64,000 nt of DNA from DASQFQ01 sp038238015 (GCA_038238015.1 JBBRYA010000012.1:4439-68438), one strand, 5' to 3'; numbered from the stretch's first letter, positions 16,691 to 25,049 are shown. Notes: generated by a model not told the origin, from the letters alone. Numbers and translations: made by a program.

Positions 16691-17122
16691 TCACCTGCCC
16701 GACCGCCCGTCGAAGGGCGAGCCCGAGTAGAAGAAGAACCAGACCTCGAACGCGGCGACGCCGAGCACGACGACGATCACCATCACGTACTCGGCGGCCG
16801 ACAGCGGCGCCTGGACGCCTCCCGTCTCGTGCGGGCGGTCGCCGCTCATGGCCCGCAGCCACGGCGTGTGGCGCCGGACCGCGGGCTGGTGGCCGGTGAG
16901 ACGGTCGTGCGTGGCCTGGAGCACCGCCAGCACCCGGACCAGGGCGAAGGCCACGGCACCGATCGTGAGCGCCACCACGGCGACGGCCAGCATGCTGATC
17001 CCGGAGGAGGGAGCGACCCGCGAGCCGACCCACACGCCGAGCAGCGGCGCGCCGGTCCAGATGTTCAGCGCGACGATCGCCATCGCGGCGATCAGGCCCA
17101 CCTTCTCCAGCCGCACCCTCAT
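16691..17122 (-). CDS. Three-helix membrane protein, family shared with the gene at 47258
   Basis: 143 residues with a long hydrophobic N-terminal part (helices near residues 8-30 and 43-68), a hydrophilic loop (about 70-105, HDRLTGHQPAVRRHTPW) and a C-terminal helix (YVMVIVVVLGVAAFEVWFFFY). Length, helix spacing, a W-x-G stretch after helix 1 (GVWVGSRV) and an aromatic C-terminal helix ending in (Y/I)-x-G-x-P match the protein encoded at 47258-47734, so I take them as distant paralogues. No catalytic motif. Function unknown. Its ATG is preceded by a -10-like TAGCGT. Confidence 0.7.
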   Translation of the reverse strand: MRVRLEKVGLIAAMAIVALNIWTGAPLLGVWVGSRVAPSSGISMLAVAVVALTIGAVAFALVRVLAVLQATHDRLTGHQPAVRRHTPWLRAMSGDRPHETGGVQAPLSAAEYVMVIVVVLGVAAFEVWFFFYSGSPFDGRSGR

Positions 17123-17128
17123 GGGCCG

Positions 17129-17134
17129 ACGCTA
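17129..17134 (-). promoter_or_regulatory. -10 box TAGCGT upstream of the membrane protein gene
   Basis: On the minus strand TAGCGT ends 6 nt before ATG 17122, implying a leaderless transcript. Confidence 0.4.
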
Positions 17135-17154
17135 CCGGCTGCGGGGGGGGCGGT

Positions 17155-18234
17155 CTACGGGGCGGTCAGCAGGTCCGCGCACTTGCGGGCCTTGGTGGCG
17201 TCGCCGCCGGCGTCCGTGACGCACTTGGAGTACTTCTGGAGGTTCTTGTTGGAGGAGCCCGAGCCCGAGCCCGAGCTCGATCCGGTGCTGCCCGCGCTGC
17301 CCGCGCTGCCGGTGCCCAGGCCGCCCAGCCCGAGGCTGCCGAGGCTCGAGAGCAGCTGGGCGAAGGGCTTGGCGCCCGAGGGCTCGGGAACCGTCTGGTC
17401 CTTGTTGACGTCGGAGATCGAGAAGTCGAGGTTGACCGCGGCCGAGCCCGTCTGGCCCTTCGGCGCGGTGACGTTGAGCGCGATCACCATGCGGCGCAGG
17501 ATCGAGTCGTCCTTGCCGGTGTAGATCTCGACCGTCGGATTCTTCACCGACTGGCTCACCTGCTGCTTCTGGGCCGGGGTGAGCTGCGACGGGAGCTTCC
17601 GCGCGGTCTGGACGCCGAGCTGCTTGGTCTTCGCGAGCGCGTTGTTGACGTCGTCGAGCAGCCGGGGGACGTTCACGCCGCCGGTGATCTTGATCGTGTC
17701 GTCGCTGCCGACCTTGGCATCGCCGGCGTTGCGGGCGTTGGTCAGCCAGTTGCGCGGGTTCAGGCCGAGCGTCGAGAGCGAGGTGTTCTGCTTGGCGCCC
17801 TGCTTCTGGGCCTGCTCGTAGCCGGTGCGGAACTGCTTGAAGACCGGGTCGGAGACCACGTAGTCGTTCCCCTGGAAGTTGACGAAGCCCTTCTCGCCGG
17901 TCGAGCTGATGCCGGCCTTGATGCTCTGGCCCGCGCCGTCGAACGTGAAGTCGATCTTGAACTTGGGCAGCTTCTGGCCGCCCTGGCTCTGGAACGGGCC
18001 GCCGAGCTTGAGCGTGACCGGGCCGTTGACGCCCTGGGCGCCCTTGGCGTCGACGCGCAGGGTCAGGGCGAGCTTGCCCGACTTGACCTTCTTGCTGCCC
18101 GAGAACGTGTTCTTGAGCAGCGTGTCGACGCTGGTGTCCGAGCTGGCCGAGCTGCCCCCACCGCAGGCGGCGAGCGCGAGCGAGGCGAGAGCGGCGAGAA
18201 CGAGGAGGAGCAGCGGGCGCAGGGGGACGATCAT
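17155..18234 (-). CDS. Secreted lipoprotein, possible LppX/LprG-like lipid-binding fold
   Basis: 359 residues. The signal peptide ends in a lipobox (LALAAC, Cys about 23), followed by a Gly/Ser linker. The mature part begins DTLLKNTFSGSKKVKSGKLAL and continues with beta-strand-rich repeats (LTLRVDAKG, VTLKLGGPFQ, FKIDFTFDGAG, VEIYTGKDDSILRRM), a pattern like the LppX/LprAFG-type U-shaped beta sheet. A Gly/Ser-rich low-complexity linker (about 300-330) leads to a short C-terminal helix pair with two Cys (KYSKCVTD, ARKCADLL), possibly a disulfide. The fold assignment is tentative. It diverges from the ArsA-like gene. Confidence 0.65.
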   Translation of the reverse strand: MIVPLRPLLLLVLAALASLALAACGGGSSASSDTSVDTLLKNTFSGSKKVKSGKLALTLRVDAKGAQGVNGPVTLKLGGPFQSQGGQKLPKFKIDFTFDGAGQSIKAGISSTGEKGFVNFQGNDYVVSDPVFKQFRTGYEQAQKQGAKQNTSLSTLGLNPRNWLTNARNAGDAKVGSDDTIKITGGVNVPRLLDDVNNALAKTKQLGVQTARKLPSQLTPAQKQQVSQSVKNPTVEIYTGKDDSILRRMVIALNVTAPKGQTGSAAVNLDFSISDVNKDQTVPEPSGAKPFAQLLSSLGSLGLGGLGTGSAGSAGSTGSSSGSGSGSSNKNLQKYSKCVTDAGGDATKARKCADLLTAP

Positions 18235-18246
18235 GGCGCGAATCGA

Positions 18247-18252
18247 CTTATA
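18247..18252 (-). promoter_or_regulatory. -10 box TATAAG of the lipoprotein gene
   Basis: On the minus strand TGCTATAAG (extended -10) lies 12 nt before ATG 18234, in the short divergent region shared with the ArsA-like gene. Confidence 0.5.
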
Positions 18253-18264
18253 GCAGCGGGTGTG

Positions 18265-18292
18265 TTGGGCATATGTTGGGCTTCCCTAGACT
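18265..18292 (+). promoter_or_regulatory. Promoter of the ArsA-like gene (TTGGGC-16-TAGACT)
   Basis: TTGGGC at 18265-18270 and TAGACT at 18287-18292 with 16-nt spacing; the -10 ends 12 nt before ATG 18305. Confidence 0.5.
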
Positions 18293-18304
18293 CCGCGGGC
18301 CTGC

Positions 18305-19474
18305 ATGCGACCCCGGACGATCCTCTACACGGGCAAGGGCGGTGTCGGCAAGACCTCGGTGGCAGCCGCGACCGCTCGTCGCTGCGCCGCCGCCGGCCGG
18401 CGGACGATCGTCCTTTCGACGGACCCGGCCCATTCCCTCGCCGACGTGCTCGAGACGCCCGTCGGCGCCCAGCCGACGGCGGTGGGCGACGGGCTGTGGG
18501 CGCAGCAGGTCCAGGCCCAGGAGGAGCTCGAGCTCCACTGGTCCGCGGTCCAGGACTGGCTGGGCGGGCTGCTGATGGACCAGGGCGTGGACCGGATCGC
18601 CGCCGAGGAGCTCACCGTGCCGCCCGGCGGCGACGAGCTGTTCAGCCTGCTCCAGCTCAAGCGCCACTTCGAGTCCGGCGACTGGGACGTGATCGTGGTC
18701 GACTGCGCGCCCACCGGCGAGACGCTGCGGCTGCTGTCGTTCCCGGACGTCGCGCGCTGGTGGCTCGACAAGGTCTTCGGCCGCGAGCGCCAGCTGATGG
18801 CGGCCGCGCGGCCGATCGCGCGCACCTTCTTCGACGTGACGCTGCCCGACGAGCGCGTGTTCGGCGAGATCCAGGCGCTCATGCACAACCTGATCGCGAT
18901 GAACGAGATCCTGCGCGACCGCTCGGCGGTCTCGCTGCGGCTGGTGATGACGCCCGACCGGATGGTGATCGCCGAGTCGATGCGGACCTTCACCTACCTC
19001 TCCCTCTACGGGTATCTGACCGATGCCGTGGTGGTCAACCGCATCTTCCCCGACGCCGTCGAGGGCACGTACTTCGGCGCCTGGCGCGAGGTGCAGCGCG
19101 AGCAGCTCGAGCTCGTCGAGTCGGGCTTCGCTCCCGTGCCGATCCTGCGCGCGCCGTACTTCGAGCAGGAGGTCCTCGGGGCGGGGATGCTCGACCGCCT
19201 GGGAGCGGCGCTGTTCGCCGAGAGCGACGCCGCCGCGGTCCTCCACGACACGGTCGACCGAGAGCTCACGCTCGACGGCGACCACGCCGAGCTGCGGCTC
19301 GACCTCCCGTTCGCCGAGAAGGGCGACATCTCGCTGAAGAAGATCGGCCTCGAGCTCGTGGTGCGGGTGGACGGTCAGAAGCGCACGATCATCCTGCCGC
19401 CGGCGCTGGCACCGTTCCAGCCCGCCTCCGCCTCGTTCTCCGACGGCGCGCTGCTGGTGAGCTTCCGTGGCTGA
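18305..19474 (+). CDS. ArsA/GET3-like anion-transporting ATPase
   Basis: 389 residues from ATG 18305. A deviant Walker A (YTGKGGVGKTSVAAATA, about residues 6-22), the switch region STDPAHSLADVL and a DCAPTGETLRLL motif (about 139-150) identify the ArsA family. One ATPase domain is present, as in GET3 or bacterial single-domain ArsA, followed by a C-terminal HSP20-like domain (about 320-389, DLPFAEKGDISLKKIGLELVV). No arsenite-efflux partner or ArsR is nearby, so arsenic resistance is not supported; a targeting or chaperone role is possible. It overlaps the next gene by 8 nt. Confidence 0.88.
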   Translation: MRPRTILYTGKGGVGKTSVAAATARRCAAAGRRTIVLSTDPAHSLADVLETPVGAQPTAVGDGLWAQQVQAQEELELHWSAVQDWLGGLLMDQGVDRIAAEELTVPPGGDELFSLLQLKRHFESGDWDVIVVDCAPTGETLRLLSFPDVARWWLDKVFGRERQLMAAARPIARTFFDVTLPDERVFGEIQALMHNLIAMNEILRDRSAVSLRLVMTPDRMVIAESMRTFTYLSLYGYLTDAVVVNRIFPDAVEGTYFGAWREVQREQLELVESGFAPVPILRAPYFEQEVLGAGMLDRLGAALFAESDAAAVLHDTVDRELTLDGDHAELRLDLPFAEKGDISLKKIGLELVVRVDGQKRTIILPPALAPFQPASASFSDGALLVSFRG

Positions 19475-19829
19475 GCCCGACCCCCTGGCGCAAGTGCGCG
19501 AGCAGGTCGACGCCGCCTACGCCGCGGCCGACCGCCTCGTGCGCGAGGCCGAGGCCGCGGCTCGCGGGCGCGTCGGCGAGGTGCCGCGCAACGGCTGGGA
19601 GGGGGCGCGCGAGGAGCGCGAGCGCGGCGCGTTCGCCGAGCTGCAGGCGCTGGCCGGGCTGATCGACGCCGCGCGGACCTCGGTGCCGCCGGAGATCGTG
19701 CGGCAGCTGGCGGAGGCGGCGCGACAGCTGCTGATTGCCCTGCGCGCGCTGATCGACTGGTGGGTGCAGCGGCTCGAGACCAAGTCTGAGACGCCGGTCG
19801 TCGAGGTCCAAGACATACCGATTGACTAG
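19467..19829 (+). CDS. Helical protein translationally coupled to the ArsA-like ATPase
   Basis: 120 residues from GTG 19467, overlapping the ATPase gene by 8 nt. It is predicted as a bundle of amphipathic helices: LAQVREQVDAAYAAADRLVREAE, an acidic/basic stretch, LQALAGLIDAARTSVPPEIV, and a third helix LAEAARQLLIALRALIDWW. There is no signal peptide, cysteine or enzymatic motif. The overlap suggests a stoichiometric partner or regulator of the ATPase. I do not recognise the family. Confidence 0.65.
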   Translation: MAEPDPLAQVREQVDAAYAAADRLVREAEAAARGRVGEVPRNGWEGAREERERGAFAELQALAGLIDAARTSVPPEIVRQLAEAARQLLIALRALIDWWVQRLETKSETPVVEVQDIPID

Positions 19830-19910
19830 TCCGCCGCTTGCATGACGTCCTGCATATGTGGGAGCGTCGGCGATCTTGCCTCTGACCGATCGCCACGAAA
19901 GGCGCCCCTC

Positions 19911-21497
19911 ATGACCCTGCGACGTACCTGCCTCGCGGCGACGCTGTTCGCGCTCCTGCTCTCCTCCGCGCTCTCGGCGCCGGCTCGCGCGGACACCCGC
20001 CAGCTTCCCGGCAGCCCCCTGAAGGTCTACGTCGGGGAGCGAGGGCAGCTGCAGGCCTTCCGCGACAACAGCGCCAGCGGCATCTTCTACGCCCCGAGCG
20101 ACCTCTCGGGAGACGCCGGGTTCTTCCTCGCCTTTCCCTCCGGCTTCACGGGCGATCCCACGAAGCGCGTCTTCGGTTTCAGCGGCAGTGCGGGCCCGAG
20201 CGGCCTCGACGACTACGCGCCGATCTCCCAGAGCCTGACCACGGGCAGCGGAAGCGCCTCCGATCCCTTCCATCAGGTCACGAGCTACGGCGTGAGCATC
20301 GACGGCGGGGCGACCGACATCATCGTGGTCACGCAGACCACGACCTACGTCAACGGCACCCAGCAGTTCCACCTCCGCTGGGACGTCGACAACACGTCGG
20401 GCAACCCGGTCAAGTACAAGGCCCTCTCCGCCGCCGACTTCTACTTCGACGGCAGCGACCGCGGCACCGGGATCTACACCGACGGCCCTCCGCGCTTCAT
20501 CGGTGGCACGAACTCCGACACGGGCAACTCGGGCGGCTTCGGTGAGGTGACCGGCGGCGACGTGCTGCCGTGGACCGCCTACCAGGCGCTGGCCTTCGGC
20601 GGCGGCGACAACGAGGTGTGGGGCAAGGTCCAGAACGCGGCCGCGAACGAGGCCGCCAGCTTCGACAACAGCGTCATCGGCGAGTCGGTCGACAACGCGG
20701 GCGGATCGGAGTGGGATCAGTACGCGAGCTCCGGGCTCCCCGTCGGGCAGACCGCCCACTACGAGCTCACCGCTCGCAGCGCCGTTCCCTCGGCGCTGCA
20801 GCTGACGCCCCCGAACGCCGGCTCGCCCAAGGGCGTGCCGATCAACTTCACGGCCACCGCGACCAACACCGACGGCATCCCCTACTCCGGCAAGACGCTG
20901 CGCTACACGACGACCGGGGCCAACCCGGGAACCGGCAGCGTCACGCTCTCCGCCAACGGCTCGGCGACGATCACCGACCCGGGGACCAACGCCGGCGCGG
21001 ACACCGTCGTCGCCTACGTCGACTTCAACAACGACGGCACCCGCGAGCCGGCCGAGCCGCAGGCCTCGGCGCTGGGCACGTTCGTGGACAACGTGGCGCC
21101 GAGCTGCACGGTCAAGGTCACTGGTGACCGGCCCGGCGGCGGCGGGGGCGCGGGCAAGCCGCTGGTGATCACGGTCAACTGCAACGAGACCGCGACCGTC
21201 ACGGCCAGCACGATCCTGCGCACGATCCCGACCCGAGCCCACGGCGCGAGCGCGAGCGCGTCCAAGACAAAGAAGAAGAAGGCGGTCACGATCCGGCTGA
21301 AGACCGTCACGGCGGCGGTCAGCCCCGGAGCCCCGTTCCCGCTGAAGGTCACGCTCTCCAAGAAGATCCGCAAGAAGTACGCGGGCAAGACGCTGAAGGC
21401 GACGACCAAGGTGACCGCCCGCGACGCCGCCGGCAACGCCAAGACGGTGACGGCGACCCGCAAGGTCAAGCTCGGCAGGCCCAAGGCGAAGAAGTAG
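19911..21497 (+). CDS. Secreted multi-domain beta-rich protein with Lys-rich C-terminus
   Basis: 528 residues. ATG 19911 is preceded by GAAAGG at a proper spacing and starts a Sec signal peptide (LRRTCLAATLFALLLSSALS, AxA cleavage near residue 27); longer in-frame starts would bury it. The mature protein opens with a beta-rich domain (VYVGERGQLQAFRDNSASG, VTQTTTYVNGTQQFHLRW, AADFYFDGSDRGTG), then Ig-like segments (about 300-400), a Gly-rich linker and a C-terminal beta domain rich in Lys/Thr (KTKKKKAVTIRLKT, KKIRKKYAGKTLK). It resembles extracellular adhesin- or matrix-type proteins. No catalytic motif recognised. A strong hairpin terminator follows. Confidence 0.65.
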   Translation: MTLRRTCLAATLFALLLSSALSAPARADTRQLPGSPLKVYVGERGQLQAFRDNSASGIFYAPSDLSGDAGFFLAFPSGFTGDPTKRVFGFSGSAGPSGLDDYAPISQSLTTGSGSASDPFHQVTSYGVSIDGGATDIIVVTQTTTYVNGTQQFHLRWDVDNTSGNPVKYKALSAADFYFDGSDRGTGIYTDGPPRFIGGTNSDTGNSGGFGEVTGGDVLPWTAYQALAFGGGDNEVWGKVQNAAANEAASFDNSVIGESVDNAGGSEWDQYASSGLPVGQTAHYELTARSAVPSALQLTPPNAGSPKGVPINFTATATNTDGIPYSGKTLRYTTTGANPGTGSVTLSANGSATITDPGTNAGADTVVAYVDFNNDGTREPAEPQASALGTFVDNVAPSCTVKVTGDRPGGGGGAGKPLVITVNCNETATVTASTILRTIPTRAHGASASASKTKKKKAVTIRLKTVTAAVSPGAPFPLKVTLSKKIRKKYAGKTLKATTKVTARDAAGNAKTVTATRKVKLGRPKAKK

Positions 21498-21511
21498 GCC
21501 TGAGGGACCTG

Positions 21512-21544
21512 GTGGCTGCGAGCTCGTTCCGGGCTCGCAGCCAC
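21512..21544 (+). terminator. Strong hairpin terminator
   Basis: Perfect 12-bp stem GTGGCTGCGAGC (21512-21523) / GCTCGCAGCCAC (21533-21544) with a 9-nt loop, 15 nt after the secreted-protein stop and followed by only two T residues. Confidence 0.75.
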
Positions 21545-21545
21545 T

Positions 21546-21551
21546 TAGACT
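21546..21551 (+). promoter_or_regulatory. -10 box TAGACT before GTG 21559
   Basis: TAGACT starts immediately after the terminator stem and ends 7 nt before GTG 21559, suggesting a leaderless transcript that restarts right after termination. Confidence 0.45.
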
Positions 21552-21558
21552 GCCGGGG

Positions 21559-22242
21559 GTGACCGACTTCGCCGGGACCCTGCGCGGGCTGCCGCCGGAG
21601 TCCCGCATGGCCGGAGGCTCGGCCGCCGCGCTGGCCGCCTCCCTGCTCCTGCCCTGGTATCAGGTCGACATCCCCACCCGCGGCGGCTTCAACCGGTCCG
21701 CCTTCGAGGTCTTCTCGTGGGTGGAGGGTGCCGTCCTGCTCGTCGCCGCCGGGGTGCTCTACCTGGTGTGGGCCCGCGCCGAGCGACGGGCGTTCCATCT
21801 CCCGGGCGGGGACGGCTTCGTCGTCTCCCTCGCCGGGGGCTGGGCGCTCGTGCTCCTGATCTGGCGGCTGTTCGACCGCCCGGGGGTGTCGGGTGAGGGC
21901 GCCACCGTCGGGGTGCAGTGGGGCATCTTCCTGGCGATGCTGGCGGCCGGGGCGCTCGCCGCGGCCGGCGCGCGGGTCCGCGCGGCCGGCCGGCCCGAGC
22001 CGCGCAACCCGGCCGCCGATGAGCCGGGCTGGGAGACCCCGGCCCGCCGCGCCCGCCGCGCCGAGGGCCGGCCTCAGGCCCACGCCGCCGTGACGGAGGT
22101 CCTGAAGGAGCGGCCCGGCTGGCAGGGAGACCCGCCCGAGGCCCCCGGGCGAGGGCCGAAGCCGCCACCGGAGCCTCCGCCCCCGCCGGCGCGCAGACGC
22201 CGGCGCCGCGAGCCTCCGCCGCCGGCAGACCGCCTCTTCTAG
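21559..22242 (+). CDS. Four-helix membrane protein with Pro/Arg-rich cytoplasmic tail
   Basis: 227 residues from GTG 21559. Four hydrophobic segments are visible: around residues 18-35 (SAAALAASLLLPWYQVD), 55-72 (EGAVLLVAAGVLYLVWA), 87-103 (VVSLAGGWALVLLIW) and 118-140 (GVQWGIFLAMLAAGALAAAG). The last 85 residues are hydrophilic and full of Arg, Pro and Glu (PPPEPPPPPARRRRRR). The LPWY-x-VD loop after helix 1 is typical of small actinobacterial membrane proteins of unknown role. No enzymatic motif; a scaffold or stress-membrane function is possible but unsupported. Confidence 0.65.
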   Translation: MTDFAGTLRGLPPESRMAGGSAAALAASLLLPWYQVDIPTRGGFNRSAFEVFSWVEGAVLLVAAGVLYLVWARAERRAFHLPGGDGFVVSLAGGWALVLLIWRLFDRPGVSGEGATVGVQWGIFLAMLAAGALAAAGARVRAAGRPEPRNPAADEPGWETPARRARRAEGRPQAHAAVTEVLKERPGWQGDPPEAPGRGPKPPPEPPPPPARRRRRREPPPPADRLF

Positions 22243-22277
22243 AGCAACTTGCAGCACCGGTGGCCGTTGAAGCGCAC

Positions 22278-23624
22278 GTGAAGACGATTCCCACCGCGTT
22301 CGCGCTCCTGGCGCTCGCCGCCCTCCCCGTCAGCGCCGCCGCGGCGCCGCCGTGGTCTGTCCCCCAGAATGTCTCCACCGCGCACGTGTTCATCTCCGAG
22401 CCGGCGCTGGCGATCACCGGCGACGGCAGCGCGCTCGCCGCCTGGCGCCAGCAGGACGGCGACCGCGAGCAGACCCGCAGCGGCGAGCGGGGAGCCGCTC
22501 GCGCTCCCGGCGCCGCCGCCTTCGGCGCGGAGCGCTCGCTCCCGTCCGGCCGCGTCGGCTCCCCTGTGCCCTACGCCTCGTCGCGCGCCGTCCTGGCGAT
22601 CGTGCGGCAGGTGGGCGACCCCACCCGCGACCCGCTCTCAGACCTGCGCGTCGCGTTCGGCAACGCGGCGGGCGCCTTCGGCGCCTCGAGGCGCGTGGCC
22701 CGGCTCTCGCGCGTGAACTCGCCGGTGCTCGCGGGCAACGCTCGCGGCGACCTGGCCCTCGCCTGGTTCGAGGAGCGCGGCACGAGCAACGACCGCGTCT
22801 ACGTCGCCCTGCGCCGCGCCGGCGGCGTGTTCGGGCGCCCGATCCTGCTCGATACGGGCCGGATCCGCAGCGTCTCGACCGCCGTCGGCCCCAACGGCGA
22901 CGTGCTCGTGGACTGGGACGCCCGCGGCGTCGTGCAGACCCGCTTCAAGGCCCGCAGCCGCTCAGCCTTCTCGGGCCGGGAGACGATCCGCTCGAAGGAC
23001 ACGTACTTCGCGGCGCTGCGCACCGCGGTCGCCGCCAACGGGCGTGCCTACGTCGCCTGGGGCGCGCAGTTCCGCTCGGAGGGCGGCAGCACCGGGCCGG
23101 TCTACTTCGAGGCCGCGGTGCGCCCGGCGGGTTCGCGCTTTCGCGCGGCCGAGCTGCTCGAGCAGGATCCCGACTTCCGCAGCGCGAACCCGCTCGAGCT
23201 GGTCGTGGCCCCCGACGGTCGCGCGACGGTGATCTGGACCGGCTACGACGGTCAGACCAACCGCGTCCGCGCCTCCCGGACCGACCCGGCCGGGCGCTTC
23301 GGAGCTCGCGAGGAGCTCTCGCGCCCGGGCGATGACGCCGTGATCAACGACGCTGCCGTGGGCCCGGCCGGCCAGCTCGTCGCGGCGTGGACCGTGTTCT
23401 CCGTCGACCAGCCACGGCAGGTCCAGGCGGCGTTCGCGCCGGGCGGCGGGCCCTTCGGAGGCGCCGAGGAGGTCTCTGCGCGCGAGGAGGCCGACACCGC
23501 CGCCGCGGCCTTCGATCCGAAGACCGGCCGGCCGACGCTCGTATGGGTCAACCGGCCCGCGGGCACCCATGGCCCGCTCGCAGCTTTCAAGACCTACCTG
23601 CAGGCGGCGGTCCGGACGGGGTAG
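22278..23624 (+). CDS. Secreted repeat protein, probable beta-propeller
   Basis: 448 residues from GTG 22278, chosen because a signal peptide (VKTIPTAFALLALAALPVSA) starts there; GTG 22260 is an alternative. The mature chain contains about six to seven repeats of roughly 55 residues with the pattern VAxxGxxxxxWxxxDG...VxxAxRxAGGxFG, for example GNARGDLALAWFEERG, GPNGDVLVDWDARG, VAANGRAYVAWGAQ, APDGRATVIWTGYDG and GPAGQLVAAWTVFS. Each ends with a statement such as FGAREELS or FGRPILL. This is the pattern of sialidase/propeller-like surface proteins common in this group. No active site seen. It starts 35 nt after the preceding membrane protein gene. Confidence 0.65.
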   Translation: MKTIPTAFALLALAALPVSAAAAPPWSVPQNVSTAHVFISEPALAITGDGSALAAWRQQDGDREQTRSGERGAARAPGAAAFGAERSLPSGRVGSPVPYASSRAVLAIVRQVGDPTRDPLSDLRVAFGNAAGAFGASRRVARLSRVNSPVLAGNARGDLALAWFEERGTSNDRVYVALRRAGGVFGRPILLDTGRIRSVSTAVGPNGDVLVDWDARGVVQTRFKARSRSAFSGRETIRSKDTYFAALRTAVAANGRAYVAWGAQFRSEGGSTGPVYFEAAVRPAGSRFRAAELLEQDPDFRSANPLELVVAPDGRATVIWTGYDGQTNRVRASRTDPAGRFGAREELSRPGDDAVINDAAVGPAGQLVAAWTVFSVDQPRQVQAAFAPGGGPFGGAEEVSAREEADTAAAAFDPKTGRPTLVWVNRPAGTHGPLAAFKTYLQAAVRTG

Positions 23625-23633
23625 GACCCCTCC

Positions 23634-24827
23634 ATGTCCACCACTCCCGCGCGCGAGCGCGTCTCCGTCCCCCGCGCCACCCCCGACGACTACACCCCCG
23701 AGGCCGCGGAGACCCGCCGCGACTTCCTGGCCGAGCGCACGGGCGCCTCGCTCGATCACGTCGGCAGCTTCTCGCTCGATCCGTCGCAGCTGCCCGGCAA
23801 CATCGAACACTTCACCGGCGTGGCGCAGGTTCCGCTCGGGATCGCGGGGCCGCTGCTGGTCGACGGCGAGCACGCGCAGGGCGACTTCTACGTGCCGATG
23901 GCGACCGCCGAGGGGACGCTGGTGGCCTCCTACAACCGCGGCATGAAGCTGCTCCACGCGGTCGGCGGCGTGAAGACGACGATCATGGACGACCGCATGC
24001 AGCGCGCCCCGGCGTTCCTGTTCGAGAGCGCCCGCGGCTCGCGCGCGTTCGGCGAGTGGCTCGAGGCGAACTTCGACGGCATCCGCGAGGCCGCCGAGGC
24101 GACCACGAAGTCCGGGCGCCTCCAGGACATCGAGCAGTACTCGGCCAGCCGCATCCTCTACACGCGCTTCAACTACACGACGGGCGACGCCGCGGGCCAG
24201 AACATGACCGGCAAGGCCACCGCGGCGGCGTGCAAGTGGATCGTGGAGAACTACGACGGCGAGATGGACCGGTTCTTCCTCGAGGGCAACTTCGCCACCG
24301 ACAAGAAGAGCTCGCAGATCAACATGCTGCGCACGCGCGGCAAGCGCGTGGTCGCCGAGGCCGTCATCCCCGACGCCCTGTTCCGCGAGGTCATGAACTC
24401 CTCGAGCGAGCTGATGTACCGCGCCCGCCAGGTCTCCAACCTCGGCGGCTTCATGTCGGGCGTCAACAACAACGGCGCCCACTCGGCCAACGGCATCACC
24501 GCGATGTTCATCGCCACCGGGCAGGACGTCGCCAACGTCGCCGAGTCCTCGGCCGCGTTCACCTACGCCGAGCTGCGCGAGAACGGCGACTACTACTACT
24601 CGCTGACGATCCCGTCGCTGATCGTCGGGACCTACGGCGGCGGCACCGGCCTCGCCACGCAGCGCGAGTGCCTGGAGCTGCTCGGCTGCTACGGCAAGGG
24701 CAAGGTCGGCAAGTTCACCGAGATCGTCGCGGCGACCGTGCTCTGCGGCGAGCTCTCGCTCGGCTCGGCGATCGTCGCCGAGGAGTGGGTGGAGTCCCAC
24801 GACCTGCACGGACGCAACCGCCCGTGA
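23634..24827 (+). CDS. Hydroxymethylglutaryl-CoA reductase, class I
   Basis: 397 residues from ATG 23634. Catalytic residues of HMG-CoA reductase are present: Glu93 in ATAEGTLVAS, Lys224/225 in NFATDKKSSQ, Asp298 in TGQDVANV, and a C-terminal His (His389/His392 in SHDLHGRNR). The region GTYGGGTGLATQRECL is conserved NADP(H)-domain sequence. The ATDKKSSQINM form and the length without an N-terminal membrane anchor fit class I soluble enzymes that make mevalonate from HMG-CoA. No other mevalonate gene lies in the window. It begins 9 nt after the propeller gene, but the products are unrelated. Confidence 0.93.
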   Translation: MSTTPARERVSVPRATPDDYTPEAAETRRDFLAERTGASLDHVGSFSLDPSQLPGNIEHFTGVAQVPLGIAGPLLVDGEHAQGDFYVPMATAEGTLVASYNRGMKLLHAVGGVKTTIMDDRMQRAPAFLFESARGSRAFGEWLEANFDGIREAAEATTKSGRLQDIEQYSASRILYTRFNYTTGDAAGQNMTGKATAAACKWIVENYDGEMDRFFLEGNFATDKKSSQINMLRTRGKRVVAEAVIPDALFREVMNSSSELMYRARQVSNLGGFMSGVNNNGAHSANGITAMFIATGQDVANVAESSAAFTYAELRENGDYYYSLTIPSLIVGTYGGGTGLATQRECLELLGCYGKGKVGKFTEIVAATVLCGELSLGSAIVAEEWVESHDLHGRNRP

Positions 24828-24839
24828 GGGAGTCGGCGG

Positions 24840-25019
24840 TCAGCGGTTGCTGAGGTAGATGCCCAGCGGCAGGGCCAGCGTCGCCAGGAAGACCATGCCG
24901 ATTCCGGTGGCGATGAGGGCCTTGGACTTGTAGACGTGGCCGGTCGTGCCGATCAGGAAGCCGGCTGCCATGAGCAGCACGAACGGGACCGGCGAAGGGT
25001 CGAAGACCGCTAGGGGCAT
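24840..25019 (-). CDS. Small two-helix membrane protein
   Basis: 59 residues if started at ATG 25019; a GTG at 25037 would add six. ATG is preferred because GGAAGG lies about 10 nt upstream of it. Two hydrophobic helices, PFVLLMAAGFLIGTTGHV and ALIATGIGMVFLATLALPLGIYL, are separated by a short basic loop (YKSKA). It is convergent with the HMG-CoA reductase gene and divergent from the MoxR gene. Function unknown. Confidence 0.65.
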   Translation of the reverse strand: MPLAVFDPSPVPFVLLMAAGFLIGTTGHVYKSKALIATGIGMVFLATLALPLGIYLSNR

Positions 25020-25043
25020 CGCCGGGCAGCCTTCCACACCGCC

Positions 25044-25049
25044 TAGACT
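25044..25049 (+). promoter_or_regulatory. -10 box TAGACT of the MoxR gene
   Basis: TAGACT ends 8 nt before ATG 25058, the same arrangement as at 15680 and 21546. Confidence 0.5.

Noticed and set aside
18305..19474. Arsenic resistance operon
   Set aside because: No arsB, acr3, arsC, arsR or arsD gene is adjacent, and only a single ATPase domain is present.
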